Source of the DNA: Actinomycetes bacterium
Lineage (GTDB): Bacteria; Actinomycetota; Acidimicrobiia; Acidimicrobiales; Microtrichaceae
Assembly: GCA_023434535.1 (NCBI GenBank)
Contig: JAEYSR010000093.1
Span: forward strand, 1-20,748
Length of the DNA stretch: 20,748 nt
Direction of reading: 5' to 3'
Both the position numbers and the translations under genes were made by a program. Positions 1-6,958 of the stretch are shown here, in pieces; the first letter of the stretch is position 1; every line of letters starts with the position of its first letter. The notes beneath the pieces were generated by a model. It was not told where the DNA came from, did no database searches, and was given only the letters and a program-made list of their open reading frames with translations.

Positions 1-1
1 G

Positions 2-403
2 CTCGAGGCCCAGGGCGTGGGCCACGTGGCCGAGCACCGCTTCTCCATGCTCTCATCCGGCGAACGGCAGCGCACGCTGCTGGCCCGGGCCCTCATGAAC
101 CGTCCGGGCCTCGTGCTCCTCGACGAGCCGACTGCCGGCCTGGACCTCCGCGGCCGGGAGGAGCTGGTCGACCGGTTGGACGCGCTGGCCCGCAGCGACG
201 ACGCCGCACCGCTGGTCCTCGTGACGCACCACGTGGAGGAGATCCCGGCCGCCTTCACCCACGTGCTGGCGATCCGGGACGGATCGGTCCTGGCCCAGGG
301 CCCCATCGACGACGTGCTCACCGGCGAGCTGCTCAGCGAGACCTTCCGGCTCCCGCTCGTGATGGAGCGGCGCGACGGCCGCTACACCGCCCGGCGAGCC
401 TGA
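2..403 (+). CDS. ABC transporter ATP-binding protein, C-terminal part (5' end outside window)
   Basis: The frame is open from the first bases of the window, so the gene is cut by the window edge and 133 residues are visible. The visible part holds the second half of an ABC ATPase domain: the signature motif LSSGERQ (about residue 18 of the fragment), Walker B LVLLDEP followed by the D-loop TAGLD, and the switch histidine in VLVTHH. After that come a typical LAIRDGSVLAQGP strand and a short C-terminal tail. The Walker A motif must lie upstream of the window. The protein would hydrolyse ATP at the inner membrane face to drive a transporter, but the substrate cannot be told from this piece. It converges on glgX, so it is not in the thiamine operon. 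A start inside the window (GTG at 17) would remove half the domain and is unlikely. Confidence 0.9.
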   Translation, partial: LEAQGVGHVAEHRFSMLSSGERQRTLLARALMNRPGLVLLDEPTAGLDLRGREELVDRLDALARSDDAAPLVLVTHHVEEIPAAFTHVLAIRDGSVLAQGPIDDVLTGELLSETFRLPLVMERRDGRYTARRA

Positions 404-421
404 GCGCCGCTCGCGAGCGCT
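403..421 (+). terminator. Hairpin at the stop codon of the ABC ATPase gene
   Basis: AGCGC (403-407) pairs with GCGCT (417-421). The region also contains the 12-bp perfect palindrome CGCTCGCGAGCG at 408-419. There is no T-run, so it would be an atypical terminator at best. It is immediately followed by the two 60-bp hairpin units. Confidence 0.3.
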
Positions 422-540
422 GGCCGAACTCGGGGGAATCCGACCAACCAGGCGACGAGATCCCCCAAGTTCGGGTGGGGTGGCCGAACTCGGGGGAATC
501 CGACCAACCAGGCCGCGAGATCCCCCAAGTTCGCGTCGGT
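421..540. repeat. Two tandem 60-bp hairpin units at a convergent junction
   Basis: Bases 421-480 and 481-540 are two direct copies with an exact 60-bp period and only about five differences, mostly at the unit ends. Each unit folds: CCGAACT (424-430) and GGGGGA (432-437) pair with TCCCCC (461-466) and AGTTCGG (468-474), leaving an 18-23 nt loop. The single mismatch is C431 with A467, repeated at C491/A527. Read from the minus strand that mismatch becomes a G-U pair, so the RNA hairpin is continuous only in glgX-sense transcripts. The units fill nearly all of the space between two converging genes. No gene is visible here. Likely roles are a bidirectional terminator or a REP-like dispersed element. 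Confidence 0.9.
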
Positions 541-553
541 GTGAGGGCGTCGG

Positions 554-2671
554 TCAGCGGCGTTCGAGGAACAGGATCGTGCGGGGGCCGAGCTGGACCG
601 TTCCTCCCGCCGGGTAGCGGGTCGCCGGCGGCAGCCCCGCCGACGCGGTGTCCAGGACCAGCGCCCAGGCCGGCGCCCACTCCTCGGGCGGGAGCACCTG
701 CGACGACGGCTGGTCCGCCGCGTTGACGCACACCAGCAGCGTGTCGTCGCGGATGACCTCGCCGCGCGGCCCGGTCTCGGCCAGGTCGCCGTTGAGCCAC
801 ATCGCCACCTGGCGGGCGTCAGGGCCCCAGTCCTCCCACGACATCTGCGTTCCGGCCGGGGTGAACCAGGCGACGTCGGGAAGCGCGTCGCCCTCGACCG
901 GCTCGCCGGTCAGGAAGCGGTGCCGCTGCAGCGCGGGGTGCGATCGCCGCAGCTCGATCAGGCGGCGGCAGTAGGTCAGGAACGACTCGTCGGGATCGGA
1001 CCAGTCGACCCACGAGATCTCGTTGTCCTGGGCGTAGCCGTTGTTGTTGCCCTGCTGGGTGCGACCGATCTCGTCGCCGTGCAGCAGCATCGGCACGCCC
1101 TGGGACAGCATCAGCGTGGCCATCAGGTTGCGCTTCAGGCGCTCGCGACGTGACAGCACCGTCGGGTCGTCGGTGGGGCCCTCGACGCCGCAGTTCGTCG
1201 ACCGGTTGTCATCGGTGCCGTCGCGGTTGTCCTCGCCGTTGGCCATGTTGTGCTTGTGCTCGTAGGACACCAGGTCGGCGAGCGTGAAGCCGTCGTGGGC
1301 CGTGACGAAGTTGATGCTGGCGTGCGGTCGGCGGCCGTCGTCCTGGTACAGGTCGGAGCTGCCGGTGATGCGCGACGCGAACTCGCCGAGCACGCCGCGG
1401 TCCAGGCACCACAGGTCCCGCACGCAGTCCCGGTACTGGCCGTTCCACTCGGACCACAGGGCCGGGAAGTTGCCGACCTGGTAGCCGCCCTCCCCCACGT
1501 CCCACGGCTCGGCGATCAGCTTCACCTGGCTCACGACCGGGTCCTGCTGGATCAGGTCGAAGAAGCTCGACAGCCGGTCGACGTCGTGCAGCTCCCGGGC
1601 CAGCGTGGCGGCCAGGTCGAAGCGGAAGCCGTCGACGTGCATGTCCTCCACCCAGTAGCGGAGGCTGTCCATGATCAGCTGCAGCACGTTCGGGTGCCGC
1701 ATGTTCAGGCTGTTGCCGGTGCCCGTGTAGTCGACGTACACCGACGGGTCCTCGGGATCGAGCCGGTAGTAGCCGGGGTTGTCGAGCCCCTTGAAGCTCA
1801 GCACCGGACCACCGCCGCCGCCCTCGGCCGTGTGGTTGTAGACGACGTCGAGGATCACCTCGATCCCCGCCTCGTGCAGGGTCTTCACCATGACCTTGAA
1901 CTCCTGCACGTGGGCGCCGCGCCCGCCGCCCTTGACCCCGTAGGTGTTGTGCGGGGCGAAGAAGCCGATCGAGTTGTAGCCCCAGTAGTTGCGCAGGCCC
2001 ATCTCGATGAGGCGCTGGTCGTTCACGAACTGGTGGACCGGCATCAGCTCGACGGCGGTGACGCCGAGCGACTGCAGGTGGTCGATGATCGGCGGGGCGC
2101 ACAGCCCGAGGTAGGTGCCGCGCAGCTCGGGCGGCACGTCGGGGTGGAGCTTGGTCAGACCCCGGACGTGCGCCTCGTAGAGCACGGTCCGGTGCCACGG
2201 GGTGTGGGGCCGACGGTCCTGACCCCAGTCGAACCACGGGTTCACGACGACCGACCGGGGCACGTCGGGAGCGGAGTCCTGCGTGGAGTCGGCGGAGACG
2301 GAGTCGGTCCAGCGGACCGATCCGGTCACCGCCCGGGCGTACGGGTCGAGCAGCAGCTTGGACGGGTCCTGGAGGTCCCCCGGACGCAGTCGCGGCCCGG
2401 TGACCCGGAACCCGTACCGCACGCCGGGACCCACGTCGGGCAGGTAGCCGTGCCACACGGATCCGGCGCGCTCGGGCAGCGGGACCTGGATCTCGGCGTC
2501 GTCCTCGTCGAAGAGGCACAGCGTCACGCCCCCGTGCTCCCCGGGCGCGCCGCCCTCGTTGGCCGCCGAGCCCGAGAACACCGCGAAGTTGGTGCCGGCG
2601 CCGTCCCAGTGCGCGCCGAGCGGAGAGGACCGTCCGGGCCACACGCGGACCTTGCCGCCGGCCCAGATCAC
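554..2671 (-). CDS. glgX: Glycogen debranching enzyme GlgX (isoamylase-type, GH13)
   Basis: This 705-residue protein hydrolyses alpha-1,6 branch points of glycogen or limit dextrin in the cytoplasm. Domain order is an N-terminal CBM48/isoamylase-type beta domain (about 8-120, beginning VRVWPGRSSPLGAHWDG), a GH13 TIM barrel (about 160-560) and a C-terminal beta domain ending TILFLERR. The GH13 motifs are complete: DVVYNH at 275-280, nucleophile D352 in GFRFDLA, acid/base E388 in IAEPWD, and D460 in AHDGF. The length matches GlgX (about 650-720). The GTG at 2671 gives the longest frame; a GTG at 2644 with AAGG five bases upstream is an alternative that would remove nine residues. It lies 43 nt after an SRPBCC gene on the same strand. 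No glgA, glgB, glgC or tre gene is next to it. Confidence 0.95.
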   Translation of the reverse strand: MIWAGGKVRVWPGRSSPLGAHWDGAGTNFAVFSGSAANEGGAPGEHGGVTLCLFDEDDAEIQVPLPERAGSVWHGYLPDVGPGVRYGFRVTGPRLRPGDLQDPSKLLLDPYARAVTGSVRWTDSVSADSTQDSAPDVPRSVVVNPWFDWGQDRRPHTPWHRTVLYEAHVRGLTKLHPDVPPELRGTYLGLCAPPIIDHLQSLGVTAVELMPVHQFVNDQRLIEMGLRNYWGYNSIGFFAPHNTYGVKGGGRGAHVQEFKVMVKTLHEAGIEVILDVVYNHTAEGGGGGPVLSFKGLDNPGYYRLDPEDPSVYVDYTGTGNSLNMRHPNVLQLIMDSLRYWVEDMHVDGFRFDLAATLARELHDVDRLSSFFDLIQQDPVVSQVKLIAEPWDVGEGGYQVGNFPALWSEWNGQYRDCVRDLWCLDRGVLGEFASRITGSSDLYQDDGRRPHASINFVTAHDGFTLADLVSYEHKHNMANGEDNRDGTDDNRSTNCGVEGPTDDPTVLSRRERLKRNLMATLMLSQGVPMLLHGDEIGRTQQGNNNGYAQDNEISWVDWSDPDESFLTYCRRLIELRRSHPALQRHRFLTGEPVEGDALPDVAWFTPAGTQMSWEDWGPDARQVAMWLNGDLAETGPRGEVIRDDTLLVCVNAADQPSSQVLPPEEWAPAWALVLDTASAGLPPATRYPAGGTVQLGPRTILFLERR

Positions 2672-2714
2672 GGCGCGGCCTGGCTCGCCGACGAGGGCCG
2701 GTTCGCGCTCGTCG

Positions 2715-3200
2715 TCACAGGGCGGCCCGGCGGTTCACGTAGGCGACCAGACGGGGGCGCGACCGCTCGATCTCGTCGGCCAGCAGGCGGTCCAGCATCG
2801 GCACCCAGAGGTTCCCGCCGTAGTGCAGCTGCATGCGCAGCTCCGGGGCAGACCCTCCGGTGCCGGGTGCCAGCTCGGCGGACAGCACCCAGTCGCTGTG
2901 GGACTTGCCGTCGAGCTCCCGACGCTCGAACCGGACCGTGGCCGGGCGATCGCCGGCCGACGCTCCGTCGTCCGACGTCGGCCCGCCCACGCGGACCATC
3001 CGGAGGCGCTTGGAGCGACGGAACGGCCCGACCTGTCCGCGGAGGTCCACCGACCACGCCAGGTCCTCCCCCTCGGCGGACTCGACCGACTCGGCCCGGG
3101 TCACGATGTCGAGCCAGTCGGCGTACGTGCCGAGGTCACGGACCACGTCGAGGAGCGCGTCGAACGGGACCTCCGCTGACAGGTTGGCGGTGACGTCCAC
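2715..3200 (-). CDS. SRPBCC (START/polyketide-cyclase-like) family protein
   Basis: The 161-residue product shows the SRPBCC pattern: an N-terminal strand VDVTANLSAEVPFDALLDVV leading to a helix, the LGTYADWLDIV turn, alternating beta strands, and a long C-terminal helix (DRLLADEIERSRPRLVAYVNRR). The fold makes a hydrophobic cavity for lipids or polyketides, but the ligand is not predictable. The GTG at 3200 was chosen because the fold starts there and no other good start is near; a hexamer CAGACT lies seven bases upstream (3208-3213), compatible with a near-leaderless transcript. It follows the thiP-like gene by 47 nt, with a small hairpin in the gap, and precedes glgX by 43 nt, so it may be the first gene of its own unit. 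Confidence 0.8.
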   Translation of the reverse strand: MDVTANLSAEVPFDALLDVVRDLGTYADWLDIVTRAESVESAEGEDLAWSVDLRGQVGPFRRSKRLRMVRVGGPTSDDGASAGDRPATVRFERRELDGKSHSDWVLSAELAPGTGGSAPELRMQLHYGGNLWVPMLDRLLADEIERSRPRLVAYVNRRAAL

Positions 3201-3207
3201 GGCCGAC

Positions 3208-3213
3208 AGTCTG
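3208..3213 (-). promoter_or_regulatory. Possible -10 hexamer of the SRPBCC gene
   Basis: CAGACT on the minus strand ends seven bases before the GTG at 3200. The placement resembles other starts in this window (TAGGTT, TACCGT, TACGCT). The match to TANNNT is imperfect and no clear -35 is visible. Confidence 0.25.
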
Positions 3214-3231
3214 CCCGCGTGGCGCGACGAT

Positions 3232-3244
3232 CCCGTACGACGGG
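3232..3244 (-). terminator. Short hairpin after the thiP-like gene
   Basis: CCCGT (3232-3236) and ACGGG (3240-3244) form a 5-bp stem with a 3-base loop, four bases after the permease stop. It has no T-run. If it terminates or processes the RNA, the thiamine operon ends here and the SRPBCC-glgX pair is separate. Confidence 0.3.
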
Positions 3245-3247
3245 CGG

Positions 3248-4963
3248 TCAGAGGCCGAGCCGGATGCCGTCGGCGGCGTCGGACTCGATCGAACCGCGAC
3301 GTCCACGACCCATCCGCTCCACTCCCCGATCGACCACCGCGAGCACGATCCCGCACAGCGCCACGAGCACGCAGCTGAGCGCCATGGCCTGCCCGAACCC
3401 GGCCCCACCGGGGCGCGACATGAGCCGCTCGATCGCCACCGGCAGGGTGGGACGGTCGGCCCGGGCCAGGAACACGGTCGCCCCGAACTCGCCGAGGCTG
3501 GCCACGAACGCCAGGCCCGCTCCCGCTGCCACGGCACCGCGCACCATCGGCAGCTCGACGCGCCACCACCGGCGCCGCTCCCCGGCGCCCAGCGTGGCCG
3601 CCACGTCGACGACGCCCGTCGGCAGGTCCCGCAGCGCGGCGGACACGGCCCGCACGAGCAGCGGCACGGCCACGAGCGCCTGGGCGGCCGGCACCAGCCA
3701 CCAAGCCCGACGCAGGTCCACGGGAGGTCGCCCGACGGCGAGCAGCAGGCCGAGTCCGATCGTGGTGGCCGACACACCCAGCGGCAGCAGGAGGATCCGG
3801 TCCGCAGCACCCCCCGGTCGGCGTGCGGCGACCCGCGCCGCCGGCACCCCCACGGCGAGGGCCACGGCGGTGGCGATGGTGGCCGAGAGGAGGGACACGG
3901 CGATCGCATCGAGCGGCGACACCGTGAGCCCGGTTCCCGCGGTGGCCGACCCGAGGTCCCGCCAGTGGTCGAGCCCGTGTGCGCCACCCGGCAACCGCAA
4001 GGACCTCTCGACCAGCCCGGCCAGCGGCACCACCGTGACAGCGCCCACCGCCACCACGGCGGCGGCGACCTGCGCCCACTCGAACGGGGTGACCGGGCGC
4101 CGCGACCACGTGCGGCCGGTCCGGACCGATCGTGGCGACCGGCGACTGAACCTGGCGTGCAGGGCCAGCGTCGCCACGACGGCGAGGACCTGTAGCCCTG
4201 CCAGCACCGCAGCGCCCGACAGGTCGAACTGACGTGTGGCCCGGACCCAGATCTCCACCTCGATCGTCGACACCGATCCGCCCCCCAGGATCACGATCAC
4301 CCCGAAGCTCGTGAGGCAGAAGAGGAACACGACGATCGCCGCCGCCCACGCCGCGGGCGCCACCGCCGGCAGCAGCACGCGTCGGGCCGCGCCGAGCGGC
4401 GTCGACCCGAGTGTGCGAGCCGTGTCCTCGAGCGACGGGTCCAGGCCGTCGAGAGCGGCGCCCACGACCCTGACGAAGACGGCGAGGTTGAAGCAGACGT
4501 GGGCCGCGAACACGGGCCACCAGCTCCCTCTGACGTCGACCAGCCCCGACGGGCCGAGGACCGACGCGATGGCCGCGCCGAGCACCACCGACGGCAGGAC
4601 GAACGGCACCATGGCCGCGGTGCGGACCGCCGAACGACCGGCGAACCGGTAGCGCGCCAGGACCCAGGCCAGGGGCAGCCCGACCGCCGCGGTGAGCGCG
4701 GTGGAGGCCGCGGCCTGGCCGACCGTCACGGCCAGCAGCCGCCACGTCCGGCCGTTGGACAGGATCCGCTGGAACGCGTCCAGGCTCCACGCCCCCTCGG
4801 GGCGGACGGCGCGGCCGAGGACCGCGGCCACCGGGACCGCGACGGCGAGCGCCACGAGGGCGACGGCAAGCCGACCCCAGCGCGGGCCCCGCCCGTCAGC
4901 CGGGCGGCTCCGCCGCGTCTCGGGGCGTCCGGGTCCGCCGATCGAACCGTCGTCCGACGTCAC
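3248..4963 (-). CDS. thiP: Thiamine-type ABC transporter permease with two fused permease domains (ThiP-like)
   Basis: The 571-residue membrane protein has two homologous BPD_transp_1 halves in one chain, as in ThiP and FbpB-type permeases (usually 500-560 residues). Membrane segments start at about residue 30 (LAVALVALAVAVPVAAVLG). Each half carries an EAA loop that docks the ATPase: LEDTARTLGSTPLGAARRV at about 175-195 and VVDVAATLGAGERRRWWRV at about 450-472. The GTG at 4963 overlaps the stop of the upstream binding-protein gene as GTGA, indicating translational coupling; longer in-frame extensions lie inside that gene. The thiamine assignment rests on the ThiB-like partner, ThiN and the riboswitch; by sequence alone an iron-type permease would also fit. 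No ATPase gene follows. Confidence 0.88.
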   Translation of the reverse strand: MTSDDGSIGGPGRPETRRSRPADGRGPRWGRLAVALVALAVAVPVAAVLGRAVRPEGAWSLDAFQRILSNGRTWRLLAVTVGQAAASTALTAAVGLPLAWVLARYRFAGRSAVRTAAMVPFVLPSVVLGAAIASVLGPSGLVDVRGSWWPVFAAHVCFNLAVFVRVVGAALDGLDPSLEDTARTLGSTPLGAARRVLLPAVAPAAWAAAIVVFLFCLTSFGVIVILGGGSVSTIEVEIWVRATRQFDLSGAAVLAGLQVLAVVATLALHARFSRRSPRSVRTGRTWSRRPVTPFEWAQVAAAVVAVGAVTVVPLAGLVERSLRLPGGAHGLDHWRDLGSATAGTGLTVSPLDAIAVSLLSATIATAVALAVGVPAARVAARRPGGAADRILLLPLGVSATTIGLGLLLAVGRPPVDLRRAWWLVPAAQALVAVPLLVRAVSAALRDLPTGVVDVAATLGAGERRRWWRVELPMVRGAVAAGAGLAFVASLGEFGATVFLARADRPTLPVAIERLMSRPGGAGFGQAMALSCVLVALCGIVLAVVDRGVERMGRGRRGSIESDAADGIRLGL

Positions 4964-6045
4964 TCCATGATCGATCGCCACGACTCGATCCACTCGTCGC
5001 GCTTCTCGCCGATCTCGGTCGCCGACATGCTCCGCGACGGCTCGGGCAGGACCGCCCAGCGCTCGAACTCCTCGGGCAGCTCGGTGCCACCGACGGCCGG
5101 GAACACGAAGTTCGTCAGCGGGAGGTCCCGCTGCCAGGTCGGGCTCAGCATGAACTCGATCAGCTCCCGGCCCAGCTCGGGATGGTCGGCCCCGGCGAGC
5201 AGACCGGCGTACTCGACCTGCTGGACGCACGAGTCGCCCATGATCTGCGACGAGGGCTCGGTGACCGCTCCCTCACCGAAGATGACCTCGGCGGGCGGCG
5301 AGGAGGCGTAGGACACGACCAGCGGACGGTCGCCGCCCGAGACCGTGTAGTCGGTGTTCCACGCGTCGTCCCAGCTCGGTCGCACCCGGACGCCGTTGGC
5401 CTGCAGCTTCTTCCAGTAGTCCTGCCAGCCGTCGCCGTACTCGTCGATCGTGCCGATGAGGAACGCGAGGCCGGGCGACGACGTCACCGGGCTGGTCACC
5501 ACCAGCTGGTCCGCGTACGCCGGATCGGCCAGGTCGGCGAGCGTCTGCGGAGGGGCGAGGCCCTTGGACGCGTACCAACCGGAGTCGACGTTGATGCACA
5601 CGTCGCCGCGGTCGATCGGGGTGAGCAGCTTCCCGAGCTCGCCCGGGAGCCGCAGCGGGGCATCGGCCTGCTCGCCCTGCGGCTCGAAGGGCTCGAGCAG
5701 CCCGTCCTGTGCGGCCCGCGTGGCGAGGGTGTTGTCGATCCCGAAGATGACGTCGCCCTCGGGAGCTCCGGCGGCCAGGAGCGCCTTGGTCAGCATGCCC
5801 CCGGCGTCGCCGGCGGCGACGACCTCGATCTTGGCCCCGGTCTGCTTCTCGAACTCCGCGGCCGCGGCATCGGGGAGGGCGAAGGAGTCGTAGGTGACGA
5901 GGCGCACCACGTCGCCGCCGGAGCCCCCGGCGTCGTCGGCCCCGTCGTCGGAGGTGCACGCCCCGGCCGCGACGGCGGCGAGGACGAGCACCGACACCGC
6001 GGCGAGCGCTCCTCGCCGGATCGCCGTTCGTCGAATGCGCTGCAT
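4960..6045 (-). CDS. thiB: Thiamine ABC transporter substrate-binding lipoprotein (ThiB/TbpA-like)
   Basis: The 361-residue product begins with a lipoprotein signal: basic MQRIRRTAIRRG, a hydrophobic stretch, and Cys30 in AAGAC, so it should be anchored outside the membrane. The mature part has ThiB-like features: VTYDSF near its start, GDVCINVDSGWY, SPVTSSPGLAFLIGT, DGWQDYWKKL, and RPLVVSYASSPPAEV. It would capture thiamine (or its phosphates) and deliver it to the permease. The ATG at 6045 has a strong AGGAGG eight bases upstream and opens the signal peptide. A frame start at 6111 overlaps the thiN stop as ATGA, but would put 22 polar residues before the signal peptide. It is the second gene of the riboswitch operon. 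Confidence 0.9.
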   Translation of the reverse strand: MQRIRRTAIRRGALAAVSVLVLAAVAAGACTSDDGADDAGGSGGDVVRLVTYDSFALPDAAAAEFEKQTGAKIEVVAAGDAGGMLTKALLAAGAPEGDVIFGIDNTLATRAAQDGLLEPFEPQGEQADAPLRLPGELGKLLTPIDRGDVCINVDSGWYASKGLAPPQTLADLADPAYADQLVVTSPVTSSPGLAFLIGTIDEYGDGWQDYWKKLQANGVRVRPSWDDAWNTDYTVSGGDRPLVVSYASSPPAEVIFGEGAVTEPSSQIMGDSCVQQVEYAGLLAGADHPELGRELIEFMLSPTWQRDLPLTNFVFPAVGGTELPEEFERWAVLPEPSRSMSATEIGEKRDEWIESWRSIME

Positions 6046-6051
6046 GGTCCT

Positions 6052-6059
6052 GTCCTCCT
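6052..6059 (-). promoter_or_regulatory. Ribosome binding site that decides the thiB start
   Basis: AGGAGG lies about eight bases upstream of the ATG at 6045. It favours this start over the upstream ATGs at 6111 and 6087, and it agrees with the signal peptide. Confidence 0.75.
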
Positions 6060-6107
6060 GCTGTGCCCGGTCGTCGCTGCTCGTCATGTCCTGCTCCCGT
6101 CGTGCCC

Positions 6108-6794
6108 TCATCTCGATGCTCCCGATCCGTCGTCCGAGATCGGACCGGCCACGACGACGAGCGCCGTCCCGTCCGCCACCTCGACGTCGACCCGGTCACC
6201 CATGGCGACGTTGGACACGCCCAGGCTGGAGCCCGGTCGCACGGGTCGCTCGTCGAGCGGCCACCGCACGCCGCTCTCGGTGACCACCGCCGAGCCGTGG
6301 ACGGGCAGGATCGAGAACGTGGAGCCGGGCTCCATCGTCAGCGATCGAGCGCCGCGGACGACGTGCAGCACGTCGGTGCCCAACCACGCCTCGCAGACGA
6401 ACGGCGAGAGGTCGGGTCCGGCCAGGCCGAGGACCGCAGCGAGGACGTGGTCGAAGCGGCCGGCGGTCGTCCCGACGAGGACGATCCGGTCGCCCGGTGA
6501 CGCGACGGCAGCGACGTGATCGAAGGCGAGCTCGAGGTCGGTCGCGTCCTTGTCGGCGGGGAAGCGCACGATCGCCACCCCGTCGGACTCGGCGCGGCGG
6601 AGTCGGTCCTCGTCGACCGAGTCCATGTCGCCGACCACGGCGTCGACCGTCGCACCGACCGCGTCGGCCAGCTCGATGCCGTTGTCCGCGGCCACGGCTC
6701 GTCGCGCCGTGGTGCCGGCGACTCGCTCGGCGATCGTGGTCCGCTCACGGGCCGTCGGTGACGGCCCGCCCGCGAACACGAGGTACGTGTCCAT
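6108..6794 (-). CDS. thiN: Thiamine pyrophosphokinase
   Basis: The enzyme transfers pyrophosphate from ATP to thiamine to give TPP, so it completes salvage of imported thiamine in the cytoplasm. The 228-residue chain carries the family motifs in order: A-D37-N-G, GDMDS at 55-59, PADKDATDLE at 79-88, TAGRFDH near 110-116, and a C-terminal beta domain with GSSLGVSN. The length is normal for bacterial ThiN (about 210-230). The ATG at 6794 lies six bases after GGAGGG (6801-6806), which is also the 3' end of the TPP riboswitch, so translation is probably switched by TPP. It is the first gene of the thiN-thiB-thiP unit. Confidence 0.95.
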   Translation of the reverse strand: MDTYLVFAGGPSPTARERTTIAERVAGTTARRAVAADNGIELADAVGATVDAVVGDMDSVDEDRLRRAESDGVAIVRFPADKDATDLELAFDHVAAVASPGDRIVLVGTTAGRFDHVLAAVLGLAGPDLSPFVCEAWLGTDVLHVVRGARSLTMEPGSTFSILPVHGSAVVTESGVRWPLDERPVRPGSSLGVSNVAMGDRVDVEVADGTALVVVAGPISDDGSGASR

Positions 6795-6797
6795 CGT

Positions 6798-6890
6798 TCT
6801 CCCTCCGCTGGCATTACCCAGTTCAGGTTCAGACGGGTCGGTGGCGAGTCGGCCACCCTCTCAGCCCGGCTTCCCGAGCTCCCCGGATTC
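6798..6890 (-). ncRNA. TPP riboswitch (thi-box)
   Basis: Read on the minus strand, the element has the conserved TPP-aptamer blocks: GGGGAGC at the 5' side, a P2 stem AGCUCGG/CCGGGCU, the CUGAGA core (6859-6864), an optional P3 stem GGGUGGC/GCCACC, UCUGAACCUGA (6823-6833), CUGGGUAAUGCCAG, and the final GCGGAGGGA. The last block contains the GGAGGG ribosome binding site of thiN, six bases before the ATG. No terminator-type stem with a U-run lies between aptamer and gene. This points to translational control: TPP binding would close the site and lower expression of thiN and of the coupled transporter genes. Confidence 0.95.
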
Positions 6891-6907
6891 GATTGAAGTG
6901 CGCCCGC

Positions 6908-6913
6908 ACCCTA
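6908..6913 (-). promoter_or_regulatory. Candidate -10 element for the thiamine operon
   Basis: TAGGGT on the minus strand fits TANNNT. Transcription would start about seven bases on, roughly ten bases before the riboswitch. I see no convincing -35. Confidence 0.3.
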
Positions 6914-6958
6914 CCTCGTGCAACCGAGGGGTCCGGCGACGCCGCACCGGAGGTGGGA

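Noticed and set aside
2..403. The partial ABC ATPase as the missing ThiQ
   Set aside because: It is on the opposite strand, converges on glgX, is 2.8 kb from the permease gene and has no link to the riboswitch.
421..540. CRISPR array or repeat-peptide gene
   Set aside because: There are only two units without spacers. The period is a multiple of three so frames stay open and encode a 20-residue repeat, but there is no start signal, no family and the palindromic layout explains the sequence.
2672..2714. A promoter for glgX in the gap after the SRPBCC gene
   Set aside because: The 43 bases contain no TANNNT box at a usable distance and no convincing -35, so glgX is more likely co-transcribed.
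1250..3193. A 647-codon open frame on the plus strand opposite glgX
   Set aside because: It is the antisense shadow of a gene with all GH13 motifs; its translation is low-complexity and lacks any domain.
4964..5230. N-terminal extension of the thiP-like permease
   Set aside because: It overlaps the end of the binding-protein gene in another frame; GTGA overlap coupling at 4963 is the sensible start.
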